NCBI GenBank assembly: GCA_017861475.1 | Contig: JAGFXV010000038.1 | Span: forward strand, 1-8,620 | Reading direction: 5' to 3' | Source: Bacillota bacterium | GTDB taxonomy: Bacteria > Bacillota > Syntrophomonadia > Syntrophomonadales > Syntrophomonadaceae | DNA length: 8,620 bases | Shown here: one piece after another, positions 1 through 6,165 of the stretch | Layout of the letters: each line of letters starts with the position of its first letter | How positions within the stretch are numbered: the stretch's first letter is position 1 | Notes under the pieces: generated by a model | Databases searched by the model: none | The model's input: the letters and a program-made list of their open reading frames with translations, nothing else | What the model was told of the DNA's origin: nothing | Made by a program: the position numbers and the translations under genes

Positions 1-1
1 T

Positions 2-385
2 TTTACTATTAATATCGTATCCTTCGGCTACAAAGTAGGAATACCTGTGGATTGTGACATTATGATGGATGTCAGATTTATTCCCAATCCTTTTTATGAT
101 CCGGTAATGAGGACCATGACCGGAGAGGATCAAGAAGTAATTGATTATGTTTTACAATCACCGGTCAGTAAATCGTTTACCCGCCGATATTTAAATTTGC
201 TCAAGTTCCTCATCCCTTACTATATTGCCGAAGGGAAGACCAATCTGGCTATTTCCATTGGCTGTACCGGAGGCCAGCACCGGTCCGTGGTATTGGCCGA
301 TTATATCGCTCAACAGCTGAGAAAAATAGGCTATAAAGTAATGGTCAGGCATAGAGATGTAGCAAGATACAAGCGAAAAAGCTAA
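2..385 (+). CDS. rapZ: RapZ C-terminal part (RNase adapter / nucleotide-binding protein family, YvcJ-like), 5'-truncated
   Basis: The frame is open from base 2 to the TAA at 383-385, giving 127 codons. These correspond to the C-terminal domain of the roughly 290-residue RapZ/YvcJ family; the N-terminal P-loop ATPase domain lies left of the window. Visible family blocks are SFGYKVGIP, DVRFIPNP, the MTG turn and the signature IGCTGGQHRSV, followed by a basic tail (RHRDVARYKRKS). In E. coli this domain binds the small RNA GlmZ and glucosamine-6-phosphate. In Bacillus, YvcJ is a GTP/ATP-hydrolysing protein linked to competence, with no proven sRNA role. A GTG at 47 could be mistaken for a start, but the homology runs upstream of it, so it is internal. 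The next gene, yvcK, begins 21 nt later, so the two are probably co-transcribed. The family call is firm; the role in this organism is inferred. Confidence 0.95.
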   Translation, partial: FTINIVSFGYKVGIPVDCDIMMDVRFIPNPFYDPVMRTMTGEDQEVIDYVLQSPVSKSFTRRYLNLLKFLIPYYIAEGKTNLAISIGCTGGQHRSVVLADYIAQQLRKIGYKVMVRHRDVARYKRKS

Positions 386-406
386 AGCTAAAGGAGTTTA
401 ACTCAT

Positions 407-1393
407 ATGCCGGGATCAAATAATGGGATAAAAATAGTAGTGGTTGGCGGAGGAACAGGACTTTCAGTTCTGTTAAAAGGACTGAAACAATATACTGATC
501 AGCTTACCGCCATTGTAACCGTGAGTGACGATGGGGGGAGTTCAGGCAGGCTTAGGACTGAGCTTGGTATTTTGCCCCCCGGAGATATACGCAATTGTCT
601 CGTTGCTCTGGCTGAAACGGAAACGTTAATGGACAAGGTCTTTCAGCATCGTTTCAAACAAGGTATTGGGATCAGCGGACATAATCTGGGTAATTTGCTC
701 ATGGCAGCCATGACTGAGATAACCGGCGACTTTGTCAGTGCCATCAAAGAAGTCAGCAAGGTTCTGGCAGTAAGGGGGCAGGTCATTCCTGCTACGCTGG
801 AGTTGGTAAATCTGGGTGCCGAGATGAGTGATGGTGCAGTGATCATTGGTGAAACCGCAATCCGCCAATACCAAAATAAAATTTCCCGGTTGTTTTTAAT
901 ACCGGAAAAATGCCTTCCCATCCAGGCAGGCATTGATGCCATCATGGAGGCGGATGCAATAATTATAGGTCCGGGAAGTCTTTATACCAGCATCCTTCCC
1001 AACATATTGGTGGAAGGTGTAAGTGATGCATTGATGAAATCCAATGCGGTAAAAATCTATGTAAGCAATATTATGACCGAGCAAGGCGAAACTGATAATT
1101 TTACGGCGTTGGATCATATAAAAACAATTTTGCAATACGCTCGTCAGCCGATCATTGACTGTGCTATTTTAAATACCGGCAGGATCGATGAATTACGTCT
1201 CGATCGCTATCGTCAGGAACAAGCTATACCGGTAGATGCATCCTGTCAGGAGATCCTTAACCTGGGAATAAAAGTAGTGACTGAAGATCTGGTTGCAGCT
1301 GATGATTTGGCCTGGCACGATACACATAAACTAGCGCAAACGATAATTAAAATTGTTCAAAAAAGAACGCAGAAATATCATTTGACAGATTAG
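407..1393 (+). CDS. yvcK: YvcK / CofD-like gluconeogenesis factor (UDP-sugar-binding)
   Basis: The 328-residue product matches the YvcK branch of the CofD-like family in length and motifs. It has an N-terminal glycine-rich nucleotide loop GGGTGLS (14-20), VSDDGGSSGRLR (39-50), PPGDIRNCL (57-65), GHNLGNLL (91-98), GPGSLYTSILPN (188-199) and a YVSNIMTEQGET block. In B. subtilis and Listeria, YvcK is a cytoplasmic protein needed for growth on gluconeogenic carbon sources and for correct cell-wall synthesis, and it binds UDP-GlcNAc. It is not the F420-pathway transferase CofD itself, which lacks this gene context. The ATG at 407 has an SD (AAGGAG, 391-396) 10 nt upstream. The gene sits between rapZ and whiA, the standard Firmicutes/Actinobacteria arrangement. 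No catalytic activity is claimed. Confidence 0.96.
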   Translation: MPGSNNGIKIVVVGGGTGLSVLLKGLKQYTDQLTAIVTVSDDGGSSGRLRTELGILPPGDIRNCLVALAETETLMDKVFQHRFKQGIGISGHNLGNLLMAAMTEITGDFVSAIKEVSKVLAVRGQVIPATLELVNLGAEMSDGAVIIGETAIRQYQNKISRLFLIPEKCLPIQAGIDAIMEADAIIIGPGSLYTSILPNILVEGVSDALMKSNAVKIYVSNIMTEQGETDNFTALDHIKTILQYARQPIIDCAILNTGRIDELRLDRYRQEQAIPVDASCQEILNLGIKVVTEDLVAADDLAWHDTHKLAQTIIKIVQKRTQKYHLTD

Positions 1394-1424
1394 AAATGTG
1401 ATTTCCTAAATGGAAGTAACATTT
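1394..1424. repeat. Imperfect inverted repeat between yvcK and whiA
   Basis: Outer arms AAATGT (1394-1399) and ACATTT (1419-1424) and inner arms TTCC (1403-1406) and GGAA (1412-1415) are nested symmetrically around a 5-nt loop. A 3x3 internal loop separates the two stems. It begins directly after the yvcK stop codon. No T-run follows, so it is not a standard intrinsic terminator. It may be an RNA stem that affects processing or stability, or it may be chance in AT-rich DNA. Confidence 0.35.
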
Positions 1425-1442
1425 AACATTAATTAAAACCAA

Positions 1443-1448
1443 TGGAGG
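1443..1448 (+). promoter_or_regulatory. SD site that sets the whiA start
   Basis: TGGAGG lies 5 nt before the GTG at 1454. It overlaps the upstream in-frame ATG at 1442, which has no SD of its own, so the GTG is preferred as the start. Confidence 0.8.
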
Positions 1449-1453
1449 CACAA

Positions 1454-2395
1454 GTGAGTTTTTCCAATGAAGTGAGAGATGAATCAGCCCGTATCATCCC
1501 AGAAAAATCATGCTGTATGCGGGCGGAATTGGCAGCTTTGATAGCCATGCGCGGTGAGACCGCAGTAAACGAAGATGGAACCTGTACCTTGCAGTTGGAA
1601 TCGGAGAATGCTGTTGCCGCAAGAAAAGCATACCGTTTGCTAAAAGAAGTCTGCAGTTTGCAGGCATCAGCCAGTGTCGTACAAAGAAAACGTTTTAAAC
1701 AAAAACGTTTTTATTTATCCCAGGTTAAGCTACAGCGGGATGATTTGCAGTTCCTGCAGGAATTGGGCCTAATCGACGGGGAAGGGAACGCGGTAAAATA
1801 TCTGGATACCAAAATAACTGCCAAGAACTGCTGTAAACGTGCTTATTTAAGAGGATTGTTTATGTGCAAAGGCTTTATAAACAGACCTGAAGCCAATTAT
1901 CACCTGGAAATGGTTTTTAACGACACTCGCATGGCCAGAGATGTGAAAAAATTGACGGGCAAGCTGGATTTGGAAACCGGTATTGGCGAGCGTAAAAATA
2001 ATTTGATTGTATATATTAAAGATAGTGAGAAAATCGTTGATTTTTTACGCCTCATCGGCACCAGTAAATCTTTGCTGGAGTTTGAAAATGTGCGTATTAT
2101 AAAATCAATGCGCAATCAAGTAAATCGTCAGGTTAATTGCGAGACCGCCAATCTGGGCAAAACCATTGATGCTTCCGTTCGCCAGGTGGAATTGATTGAA
2201 GCCCTGATTGCCAGACTGGGGGTCGGCAGAATCCCAGTGCAATTAAGGGAATTGGCATTGTTGCGAATCGATCATCCTGACAGCACCTTAAAGGAGCTCG
2301 GCGCTCTCATGAATCCACCGTTAACCAAGTCGGGTGTGGCATATCGGATGAGGAAATTAGAAATATTTGCTGAAGAAAATTTATATGGAGCATGA
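1454..2395 (+). CDS. whiA: WhiA DNA-binding protein
   Basis: The 313-residue product is a WhiA protein. This family joins a degenerate LAGLIDADG homing-endonuclease fold, which lacks nuclease activity, to a C-terminal helix-turn-helix. Visible blocks are the N-terminus SFSNEVRDE, CCMRAELAAL (20-29), CCKRAYLRGLF from residue 126, the YHLEM strand, and the C-terminal KELGALMNPPLTKSGVAYR (from 280) leading into RMRKL. WhiA controls sporulation septation in Streptomyces. In Bacillus it associates with the nucleoid and affects cell division and chromosome segregation without clear regulator activity. I take GTG 1454 as the start rather than ATG 1442: the SD fits it, and the protein then begins M-S-F-S, as is usual for the family. 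The length is near that of B. subtilis WhiA. There is no crh/ptsH-like gene directly downstream, unlike Bacillus. Confidence 0.95.
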   Translation: MSFSNEVRDESARIIPEKSCCMRAELAALIAMRGETAVNEDGTCTLQLESENAVAARKAYRLLKEVCSLQASASVVQRKRFKQKRFYLSQVKLQRDDLQFLQELGLIDGEGNAVKYLDTKITAKNCCKRAYLRGLFMCKGFINRPEANYHLEMVFNDTRMARDVKKLTGKLDLETGIGERKNNLIVYIKDSEKIVDFLRLIGTSKSLLEFENVRIIKSMRNQVNRQVNCETANLGKTIDASVRQVELIEALIARLGVGRIPVQLRELALLRIDHPDSTLKELGALMNPPLTKSGVAYRMRKLEIFAEENLYGA

Positions 2396-2410
2396 ATTAA
2401 AGGATTTTTC

Positions 2411-2485
2411 GTGTCATATACAGAATATCTTTTAGATAGATTGTCAAAAGGTGTCGCTCTTAATGAGAGAGAATCATCCTGGTAA
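2411..2485 (+). CDS. Possible 24-residue small ORF between whiA and rpoN
   Basis: A GTG at 2411 preceded by AAAGGA (2399-2404, 6-nt gap) opens a frame of 24 codons ending at TAA 2483-2485. The peptide starts M-S-Y-T-E-Y-L-L-D-R-L and ends E-R-E-S-S-W. Its first half could form an amphipathic helix; there is no membrane segment, cysteine pair or recognisable domain. It begins 15 nt after the whiA stop and ends 23 nt before rpoN, filling most of the gap. I do not recognise it. It could be a real small protein, a short ORF that couples rpoN translation to upstream reading, or chance. The SD spacing is the main argument in favour and the very short length is the main argument against. Confidence 0.3.
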   Translation: MSYTEYLLDRLSKGVALNERESSW

Positions 2486-2508
2486 TCAGCAAAGAAGCGA
2501 GGTACCTC

Positions 2509-3912
2509 ATGAAACTCAGTCACGATATCTATTTGGAACAACAGCAAAAATTATTGATGACTCCAGAATTGCGTCAGGCCATTGCCATGCTGCAAATGTC
2601 GACTCTGGAGCTGGGTGAGTATGTACAGAATGAACTGGAAAACAACCCTTTTCTGGAGGAAAAGGATACGGATGAGTCTGATGAGAACGAGAATAACGAA
2701 GCTGAAATGCCCAATAATACTGAAACAGAAAACAAGTCAGAGGAAGAATGGCTGGAGTATTATAATGATCGGGATATTGGACTATCTGTTGCCGATGTTG
2801 AGGATAAATCGTTTGATTCCTTTATCAGCAAATCCCCAAGCCTTTATGACCATCTGCAGTTTCAGCTGCGCATGACGATCTGCGATAGAAATGATTTGAT
2901 GATAGGGGATTATATCATCGGCAGTATCGATGCCAATGGTTATCTTACCGTAGGGCTGGAAGAGCTTTCACAGTCAACCGGAGCTGATCTGGAGCGGGTT
3001 CAGCATATGTTAACGATTATTCAGTCATTTCATCCGCATGGAGTTGGTGCCCGTGATTTAGCAGAATGCCTGCTGATCCAGCTGGAGCATTACGGCAAAG
3101 AAGATCCGATTGCATCGGCTATCATTGAAGAACATCTCAATGATCTGGGCAAGGGAAGGATCAATAAAATTGCCCAGCAACTCGGAGTCAGTGTGCAACA
3201 GGTACAGGATGCCTGTGATTTCATTCGCAGCCTTGATCCCAAACCAGGTCTGCAATACAGCAGCGGGGATGAGACCAAATTTATCATTGCAGATATTATT
3301 GTGGAAAAGATAGATGGTGAGTATGTTGTTATTGTCAATGACAGCGGCTACCCGCACTTGGTTATCAACCGTTTGTACGAAAAAATGATGCGCCGCCCGG
3401 AATCTTTTTCCCCGGATGCACGCAAATACATGGAAGAAAAAATGGGCTCGGCTGTGTGGTTGATAAAAAGCATTGAACAGCGGCGGCTTACCCTTTACAA
3501 AGTAGCACGCTGTATCGTTGATATTCAAAAAGATTTTCTTGATAAAGGCATAAAATATATAAAACCGCTTAATCTAAAACAAGTGGCGGATCTGGTAAGT
3601 GTACATGAATCAACTGTCAGCAGGGCGACCTCAAATAAATATATCCAAACACCACAGGGTCTGTTTGAGTTAAAATTCTTTTTTGGCAGCGGGATTAGCT
3701 CTTATGCCAATTGTGATGACAAAGTATCATCCAAGAGTATAAAAAAACAGATCAAGGAATTAATTGAACAGGAAGATCAATATAATCCTTTAAGTGACCA
3801 ACAACTGGTGGAAATAATCAAGCAGCAGGGAGCGGTCATTTCCAGACGTACAGTTGCCAAATATCGGCAGGAATTAGGAATTCAGTCTACCGTGGCCCGA
3901 AAAAGATATTAA
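2509..3912 (+). CDS. rpoN: RNA polymerase sigma-54 factor
   Basis: The 467-residue product has the full sigma-54 layout. Region I (1-50) is Gln/Leu-rich (LEQQQKLLMTPELRQAI, ending ELENNPFLE) and contacts enhancer-binding activators. Region II is a short acidic linker (about 50-80, rich in D/E/N). The core-RNAP-binding region spans roughly 95-290, and a helix-turn-helix covers 356-373 (VHESTVSRAT). The RpoN box SRRTVAKYRQ (445-454) reads the -24 promoter element. Sigma-54 directs core polymerase to -24/-12 promoters that need an AAA+ activator. The ATG at 2509 has GAGG (2499-2502) 6 nt upstream. No PTS-nitrogen genes follow it, unlike the proteobacterial rpoN cluster, although rapZ lies three genes upstream. 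I saw no convincing -24/-12 promoter in the window, so its targets lie elsewhere. Confidence 0.97.
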   Translation: MKLSHDIYLEQQQKLLMTPELRQAIAMLQMSTLELGEYVQNELENNPFLEEKDTDESDENENNEAEMPNNTETENKSEEEWLEYYNDRDIGLSVADVEDKSFDSFISKSPSLYDHLQFQLRMTICDRNDLMIGDYIIGSIDANGYLTVGLEELSQSTGADLERVQHMLTIIQSFHPHGVGARDLAECLLIQLEHYGKEDPIASAIIEEHLNDLGKGRINKIAQQLGVSVQQVQDACDFIRSLDPKPGLQYSSGDETKFIIADIIVEKIDGEYVVIVNDSGYPHLVINRLYEKMMRRPESFSPDARKYMEEKMGSAVWLIKSIEQRRLTLYKVARCIVDIQKDFLDKGIKYIKPLNLKQVADLVSVHESTVSRATSNKYIQTPQGLFELKFFFGSGISSYANCDDKVSSKSIKKQIKELIEQEDQYNPLSDQQLVEIIKQQGAVISRRTVAKYRQELGIQSTVARKRY

Positions 3913-3945
3913 ATTAAAAAGTTATTTAAATAAATTCCTCGCAAA

Positions 3946-3975
3946 TATAGCACATTAATTTCTTAATGTGCTATA
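3946..3975. repeat. Perfect 13-bp inverted repeat over the cggR promoter (operator or weak terminator)
   Basis: Arms TATAGCACATTAA (3946-3958) and TTAATGTGCTATA (3963-3975) are exact reverse complements around the loop TTTC. It starts 33 nt after the rpoN stop, so it could end the upstream transcript. The following bases (ATATTTCC) are only a weak T-tract and the stem is AT-rich. Its right arm contains the TG and most of the TATAAT of an extended -10 promoter, and its left arm covers the -35 position. That placement fits an operator for a dimeric repressor equally well. The inner TTAA-N4-TTAA matches the core spacing of Rex redox-repressor sites, but the outer bases do not fit. Confidence 0.6.
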
Positions 3976-3977
3976 AT
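3969..3977 (+). promoter_or_regulatory. Extended -10 promoter for the cggR operon
   Basis: TGC-TATAAT is an exact extended -10 element (TGn plus consensus hexamer) for the housekeeping sigma factor. No good -35 hexamer lies 16-18 bp upstream; the bases there are TAGCAC/AGCACA-like, which is tolerable for an extended -10 promoter. Transcription would start near 3984, leaving a leader of about 95 nt before cggR that contains the GGGACA palindrome. Confidence 0.6.
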
Positions 3978-4016
3978 ATTTCCGCAACCAATATTAACCA
4001 AACACCATAACCTTAC

Positions 4017-4033
4017 CGGGACAAATATGTCCC
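4017..4033. promoter_or_regulatory. Candidate CggR operator
   Basis: CGGGACA-AATA-TGTCCC contains GGGACA and TGTCCC as inverted arms around 4 nt. It sits downstream of the putative transcription start and about 45 nt before the cggR ATG. The known B. subtilis CggR operator is two tandem CGGGAC-N6-TGTC units 4 nt apart, located between promoter and cggR. Here one unit is clear, with N5 rather than N6. A TGACCC at 4047-4052, 19 nt after the first TGTCCC, might be a degenerate remnant of a second. Autoregulation by CggR is inferred. Confidence 0.6.
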
Positions 4034-4066
4034 TGTAATGCAAAAATGACCCAAATCATTATTTAA

Positions 4067-4073
4067 TTGAGGT
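4067..4073 (+). promoter_or_regulatory. SD site that sets the cggR start
   Basis: TTGAGGT carries GAGGT 5 nt before the ATG at 4079. The in-frame TTG at 4067 is part of this SD and has no SD-like sequence upstream of it, so ATG 4079 is the better start. Confidence 0.75.
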
Positions 4074-4078
4074 TGGAA

Positions 4079-5113
4079 ATGGATAATTTTTTTGCAATAA
4101 TGGAACGTTTTGCTCCTGAAGCAGTAGAAATAATGGTATCCAGATATCAAATTTTAAGACATGTGCTTTACAATCAACCTGTCGGCAGGCGTCAGCTTAC
4201 CAAAAATATGGGCTCAACTGAACGATTGGTGAGATCCGAACTGGATCTGCTGAAGAGCAAAGGAGCCATAAAGAGTACCGCAGCGGGAATCTACCTGACC
4301 GATTTTGGCTATGAGATGCTACGTGATATTGAAACGCTGGTACCGGGGTTGTTGCATATCAAAATTCTGGCGGAGAAATTAAAAAGCCGGTTTGGTCTGC
4401 GGGAAGTGATTATAGTGCCCGGTGATTCCAATCGGGATCCTTATGCGCAGGAAGATTTGGGCAGAGCGGCGGCAGAATTTTTATATTCTTCCCTTTATCC
4501 GGGTTGCATTGTCGCGGTGACCGGCGGAAGTACTCTGGCAGGAATGGCCAGAGCGATGAGGGCCGGCGTAGAACAGACAGAAGAAATTTGCCTGGTTCCG
4601 GCCCGGGGAGGTTTGGGTGAGAATGTGGAAACCCAGGCTGGCAATATTGCCGCTAAAATCGCACAGAAAATAGGAGCCCAGTATCGATTGCTGCATATTC
4701 CGGATAATTTGGAGCAGAGTACTGCTGAGGCTTTAAAAAGGGATATTCACGTCAAAGAAGTGCTTGACATAATAAAATCTGCCCAGATTTTGCTGCACGG
4801 CATTGGACCTGCTGATGAGATGGCAGATCGACGCGAACTGTCAGCCAGAGATAAAACATTTTTACAGAAAAATGGAGCTCAGGGAGAGGCATTAAGGTAT
4901 TATTTCAACCAAATGGGCAAAATAATCTTTGAGATTCCAGGGATTGGCCTGGAACTTGATGATATTCACCATATTGAAACCATAATTGCGGTGGCTGGAG
5001 GCAGCAACAAGGCCGAAGCCATAGAAGCGGTTTTAAAATCAGGATTTGATCATGTTCTTATTACTGATGAAGGCGCAGCGCAGAAAATAATATTCGGAAG
5101 GGATGATTTGTAA
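4079..5113 (+). CDS. cggR: CggR, central glycolytic genes regulator (SorC/DeoR-type)
   Basis: The 344-residue product resembles B. subtilis CggR (about 340 residues) across its length. The N-terminus (MERFAPEAVEIMVSRYQIL) leads into a winged helix-turn-helix at about 34-65 (VGRRQLTKNMGSTERLVRSE). The rest is the SorC sugar-phosphate-binding domain: TGGST (148-152), PARGGLGENVETQAGN, HGIGPADEM (about 240-248) and ITDEGAA near the end. In B. subtilis it represses its own operon, and fructose-1,6-bisphosphate weakens cooperative DNA binding. Here it stands first in the same operon, downstream of a promoter and a matching palindrome, so the same role is likely. Its TAA shares one base with the gapA ATG, giving tight translational coupling and no spacer. 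The effector is inferred from the family. Confidence 0.94.
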   Translation: MDNFFAIMERFAPEAVEIMVSRYQILRHVLYNQPVGRRQLTKNMGSTERLVRSELDLLKSKGAIKSTAAGIYLTDFGYEMLRDIETLVPGLLHIKILAEKLKSRFGLREVIIVPGDSNRDPYAQEDLGRAAAEFLYSSLYPGCIVAVTGGSTLAGMARAMRAGVEQTEEICLVPARGGLGENVETQAGNIAAKIAQKIGAQYRLLHIPDNLEQSTAEALKRDIHVKEVLDIIKSAQILLHGIGPADEMADRRELSARDKTFLQKNGAQGEALRYYFNQMGKIIFEIPGIGLELDDIHHIETIIAVAGGSNKAEAIEAVLKSGFDHVLITDEGAAQKIIFGRDDL

Positions 5114-6126
5114 TGTCAGTGAAAGTGGCGATTAATGGTTTTGGGCGAATCGGAAGACTGGTTGCCCGGGCTGCCGTGCAAAGAGACGATATCGACCTGG
5201 TGGCGGTTAACGACTTGGGCGATCCCGAGGGTGGAGCCTTGCTCTTCAAGTATGATTCCATTCATGGGAAATTCGCGCAGGAAGTAAGTTTGAACGGAAA
5301 TACGATAACTGCCGGAAAGAAACAATTTGCTTATCTTTCCGAACGTGATCCGCTTAAACTCCCTTGGAAGGATATGGGCGTCGATGTGGTGATCGAGTCC
5401 ACCGGGAAATTCCGCAGCAAAGACAAGGCATCCATGCACCTGCAAGCCGGGGCTTCCAAAGTGATCATCAGCTCACCGGGCAAAAGTGTTGATTTAACCG
5501 TGGTAATGGGTGTAAACAATGAACTCTACGATCCGCAAAAACACCACATTCTATCCAATGCCTCCTGTACGACCAACTGTCTGGCGCCGGTAGCCAAAGT
5601 GTTGGTGAAGGATTTTGGTATTGTACGCGGGATGATGACGACCATCCATTCTTATACCAACGATCAGCGGGTACTTGATCTGGAGCATGACGACATGCGC
5701 CGGGCACGTGCCGCAGCCCTGTCAATGATACCGACTACCACAGGTGCAGCCAGTGCTTTAGGTGAGGTAATCCCGGAATTAAAAGGTAAATTGGACGGCC
5801 TGGCCATCAGAGTTCCCACTCCTAATGTTTCGCTGGTAGATCTTACCGTTGAATTGGAAAGAGCCGCTTCTGTTGCCGACATTAATCAAGCTTTCCGGAA
5901 AGCCGAAGAGACATATTTAAAAGGAATCCTAAGATATACGGAAGAGCCACTCGTTTCGAGAGATTATAATGGAGAAGCCTGTTCCGCTGTAGTAGATGGT
6001 CCGCTGACAATGACCATGGGCAATAATATGATCAAGGTCGTTGCCTGGTATGACAATGAATGGGCCTATTCACTCCGGGTAACCGATTTGGTAGCTTATA
6101 TTGCCGACCGGGGAATAAACAAATAA
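5113..6126 (+). CDS. gapA: Glyceraldehyde-3-phosphate dehydrogenase, phosphorylating, type I
   Basis: The 337-residue enzyme converts glyceraldehyde-3-phosphate, phosphate and NAD+ to 1,3-bisphosphoglycerate, reversibly, in the cytosol. The Rossmann motif NGFGRIGR is at 8-15 and VNDL at 32-35; Asp34 is the acidic residue that favours NAD+. The active site SNASCTTNC places the nucleophile at Cys152, with its base His179 in TTIHSYTND. The substrate-binding RVPTPNVSLVDL block and the C-terminal WYDNEWAYS are present; the usual residue of EWGYS is Gly, here Ala318. At the cofactor-specificity pair, where B. subtilis GapA has Leu-Pro before His, this protein has Leu190-Glu191. The body shares features with both GapA and GapB of Bacillus, so it may serve both glycolysis and gluconeogenesis. 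The ATG overlaps the cggR stop, with AAGG (5098-5101) as SD. Confidence 0.97.
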   Translation: MSVKVAINGFGRIGRLVARAAVQRDDIDLVAVNDLGDPEGGALLFKYDSIHGKFAQEVSLNGNTITAGKKQFAYLSERDPLKLPWKDMGVDVVIESTGKFRSKDKASMHLQAGASKVIISSPGKSVDLTVVMGVNNELYDPQKHHILSNASCTTNCLAPVAKVLVKDFGIVRGMMTTIHSYTNDQRVLDLEHDDMRRARAAALSMIPTTTGAASALGEVIPELKGKLDGLAIRVPTPNVSLVDLTVELERAASVADINQAFRKAEETYLKGILRYTEEPLVSRDYNGEACSAVVDGPLTMTMGNNMIKVVAWYDNEWAYSLRVTDLVAYIADRGINK

Positions 6127-6150
6127 ATCCAAAATACAATCATTTGTCGC

Positions 6151-6157
6151 GGGGGTG
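6151..6157 (+). promoter_or_regulatory. SD site for the TTG start of pgk
   Basis: GGGGGTG lies 8 nt before the TTG at 6166 and matches the consensus GGAGGTG at all but one base. The 39-nt gap after gapA shows no promoter or stem that I can support. Confidence 0.7.
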
Positions 6158-6165
6158 TATCTAGT

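Noticed and set aside
47..385. GTG at 47 as the start of a separate 112-residue protein
   Set aside because: RapZ homology (SFGYKVGIP) continues upstream of it in the same frame, so it is internal to a truncated gene.
1313..1329. TGGCAC as a sigma-54 -24 element
   Set aside because: No GC-containing -12 element occurs at the correct spacing, and it lies inside yvcK coding sequence.
2441..2466. TTGTCA followed by TAATGA as a possible promoter before rpoN
   Set aside because: The spacer is only 14 bp and the -10 match is poor.
2499..2508. Perfect 10-bp palindrome GAGGTACCTC containing the rpoN SD
   Set aside because: As RNA it could form only a 3-bp stem with a 4-nt loop, too weak to hide the SD. 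Short palindromes of this size arise by chance.
2582..2875. 97-codon open frame in another + frame within rpoN
   Set aside because: It is a shadow of the conserved region I and acidic linker of sigma-54, with no SD and odd Trp/Met/Arg-rich composition.
3058..3528. 156-codon open frame on the minus strand inside rpoN
   Set aside because: It is antisense to a fully conserved sigma-54 core-binding region and shows no domain. The rpoN frame explains the sequence.
3922..3933. 12-bp palindrome TTATTTAAATAA after rpoN
   Set aside because: It is made only of A and T in an AT-rich gap, has no associated motif, and is likely chance.
4045..4060. Short inverted repeat AATGA / TCATT in the cggR leader
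   Set aside because: Five AT-rich pairs with a 6-nt loop are too weak to support as a structure.
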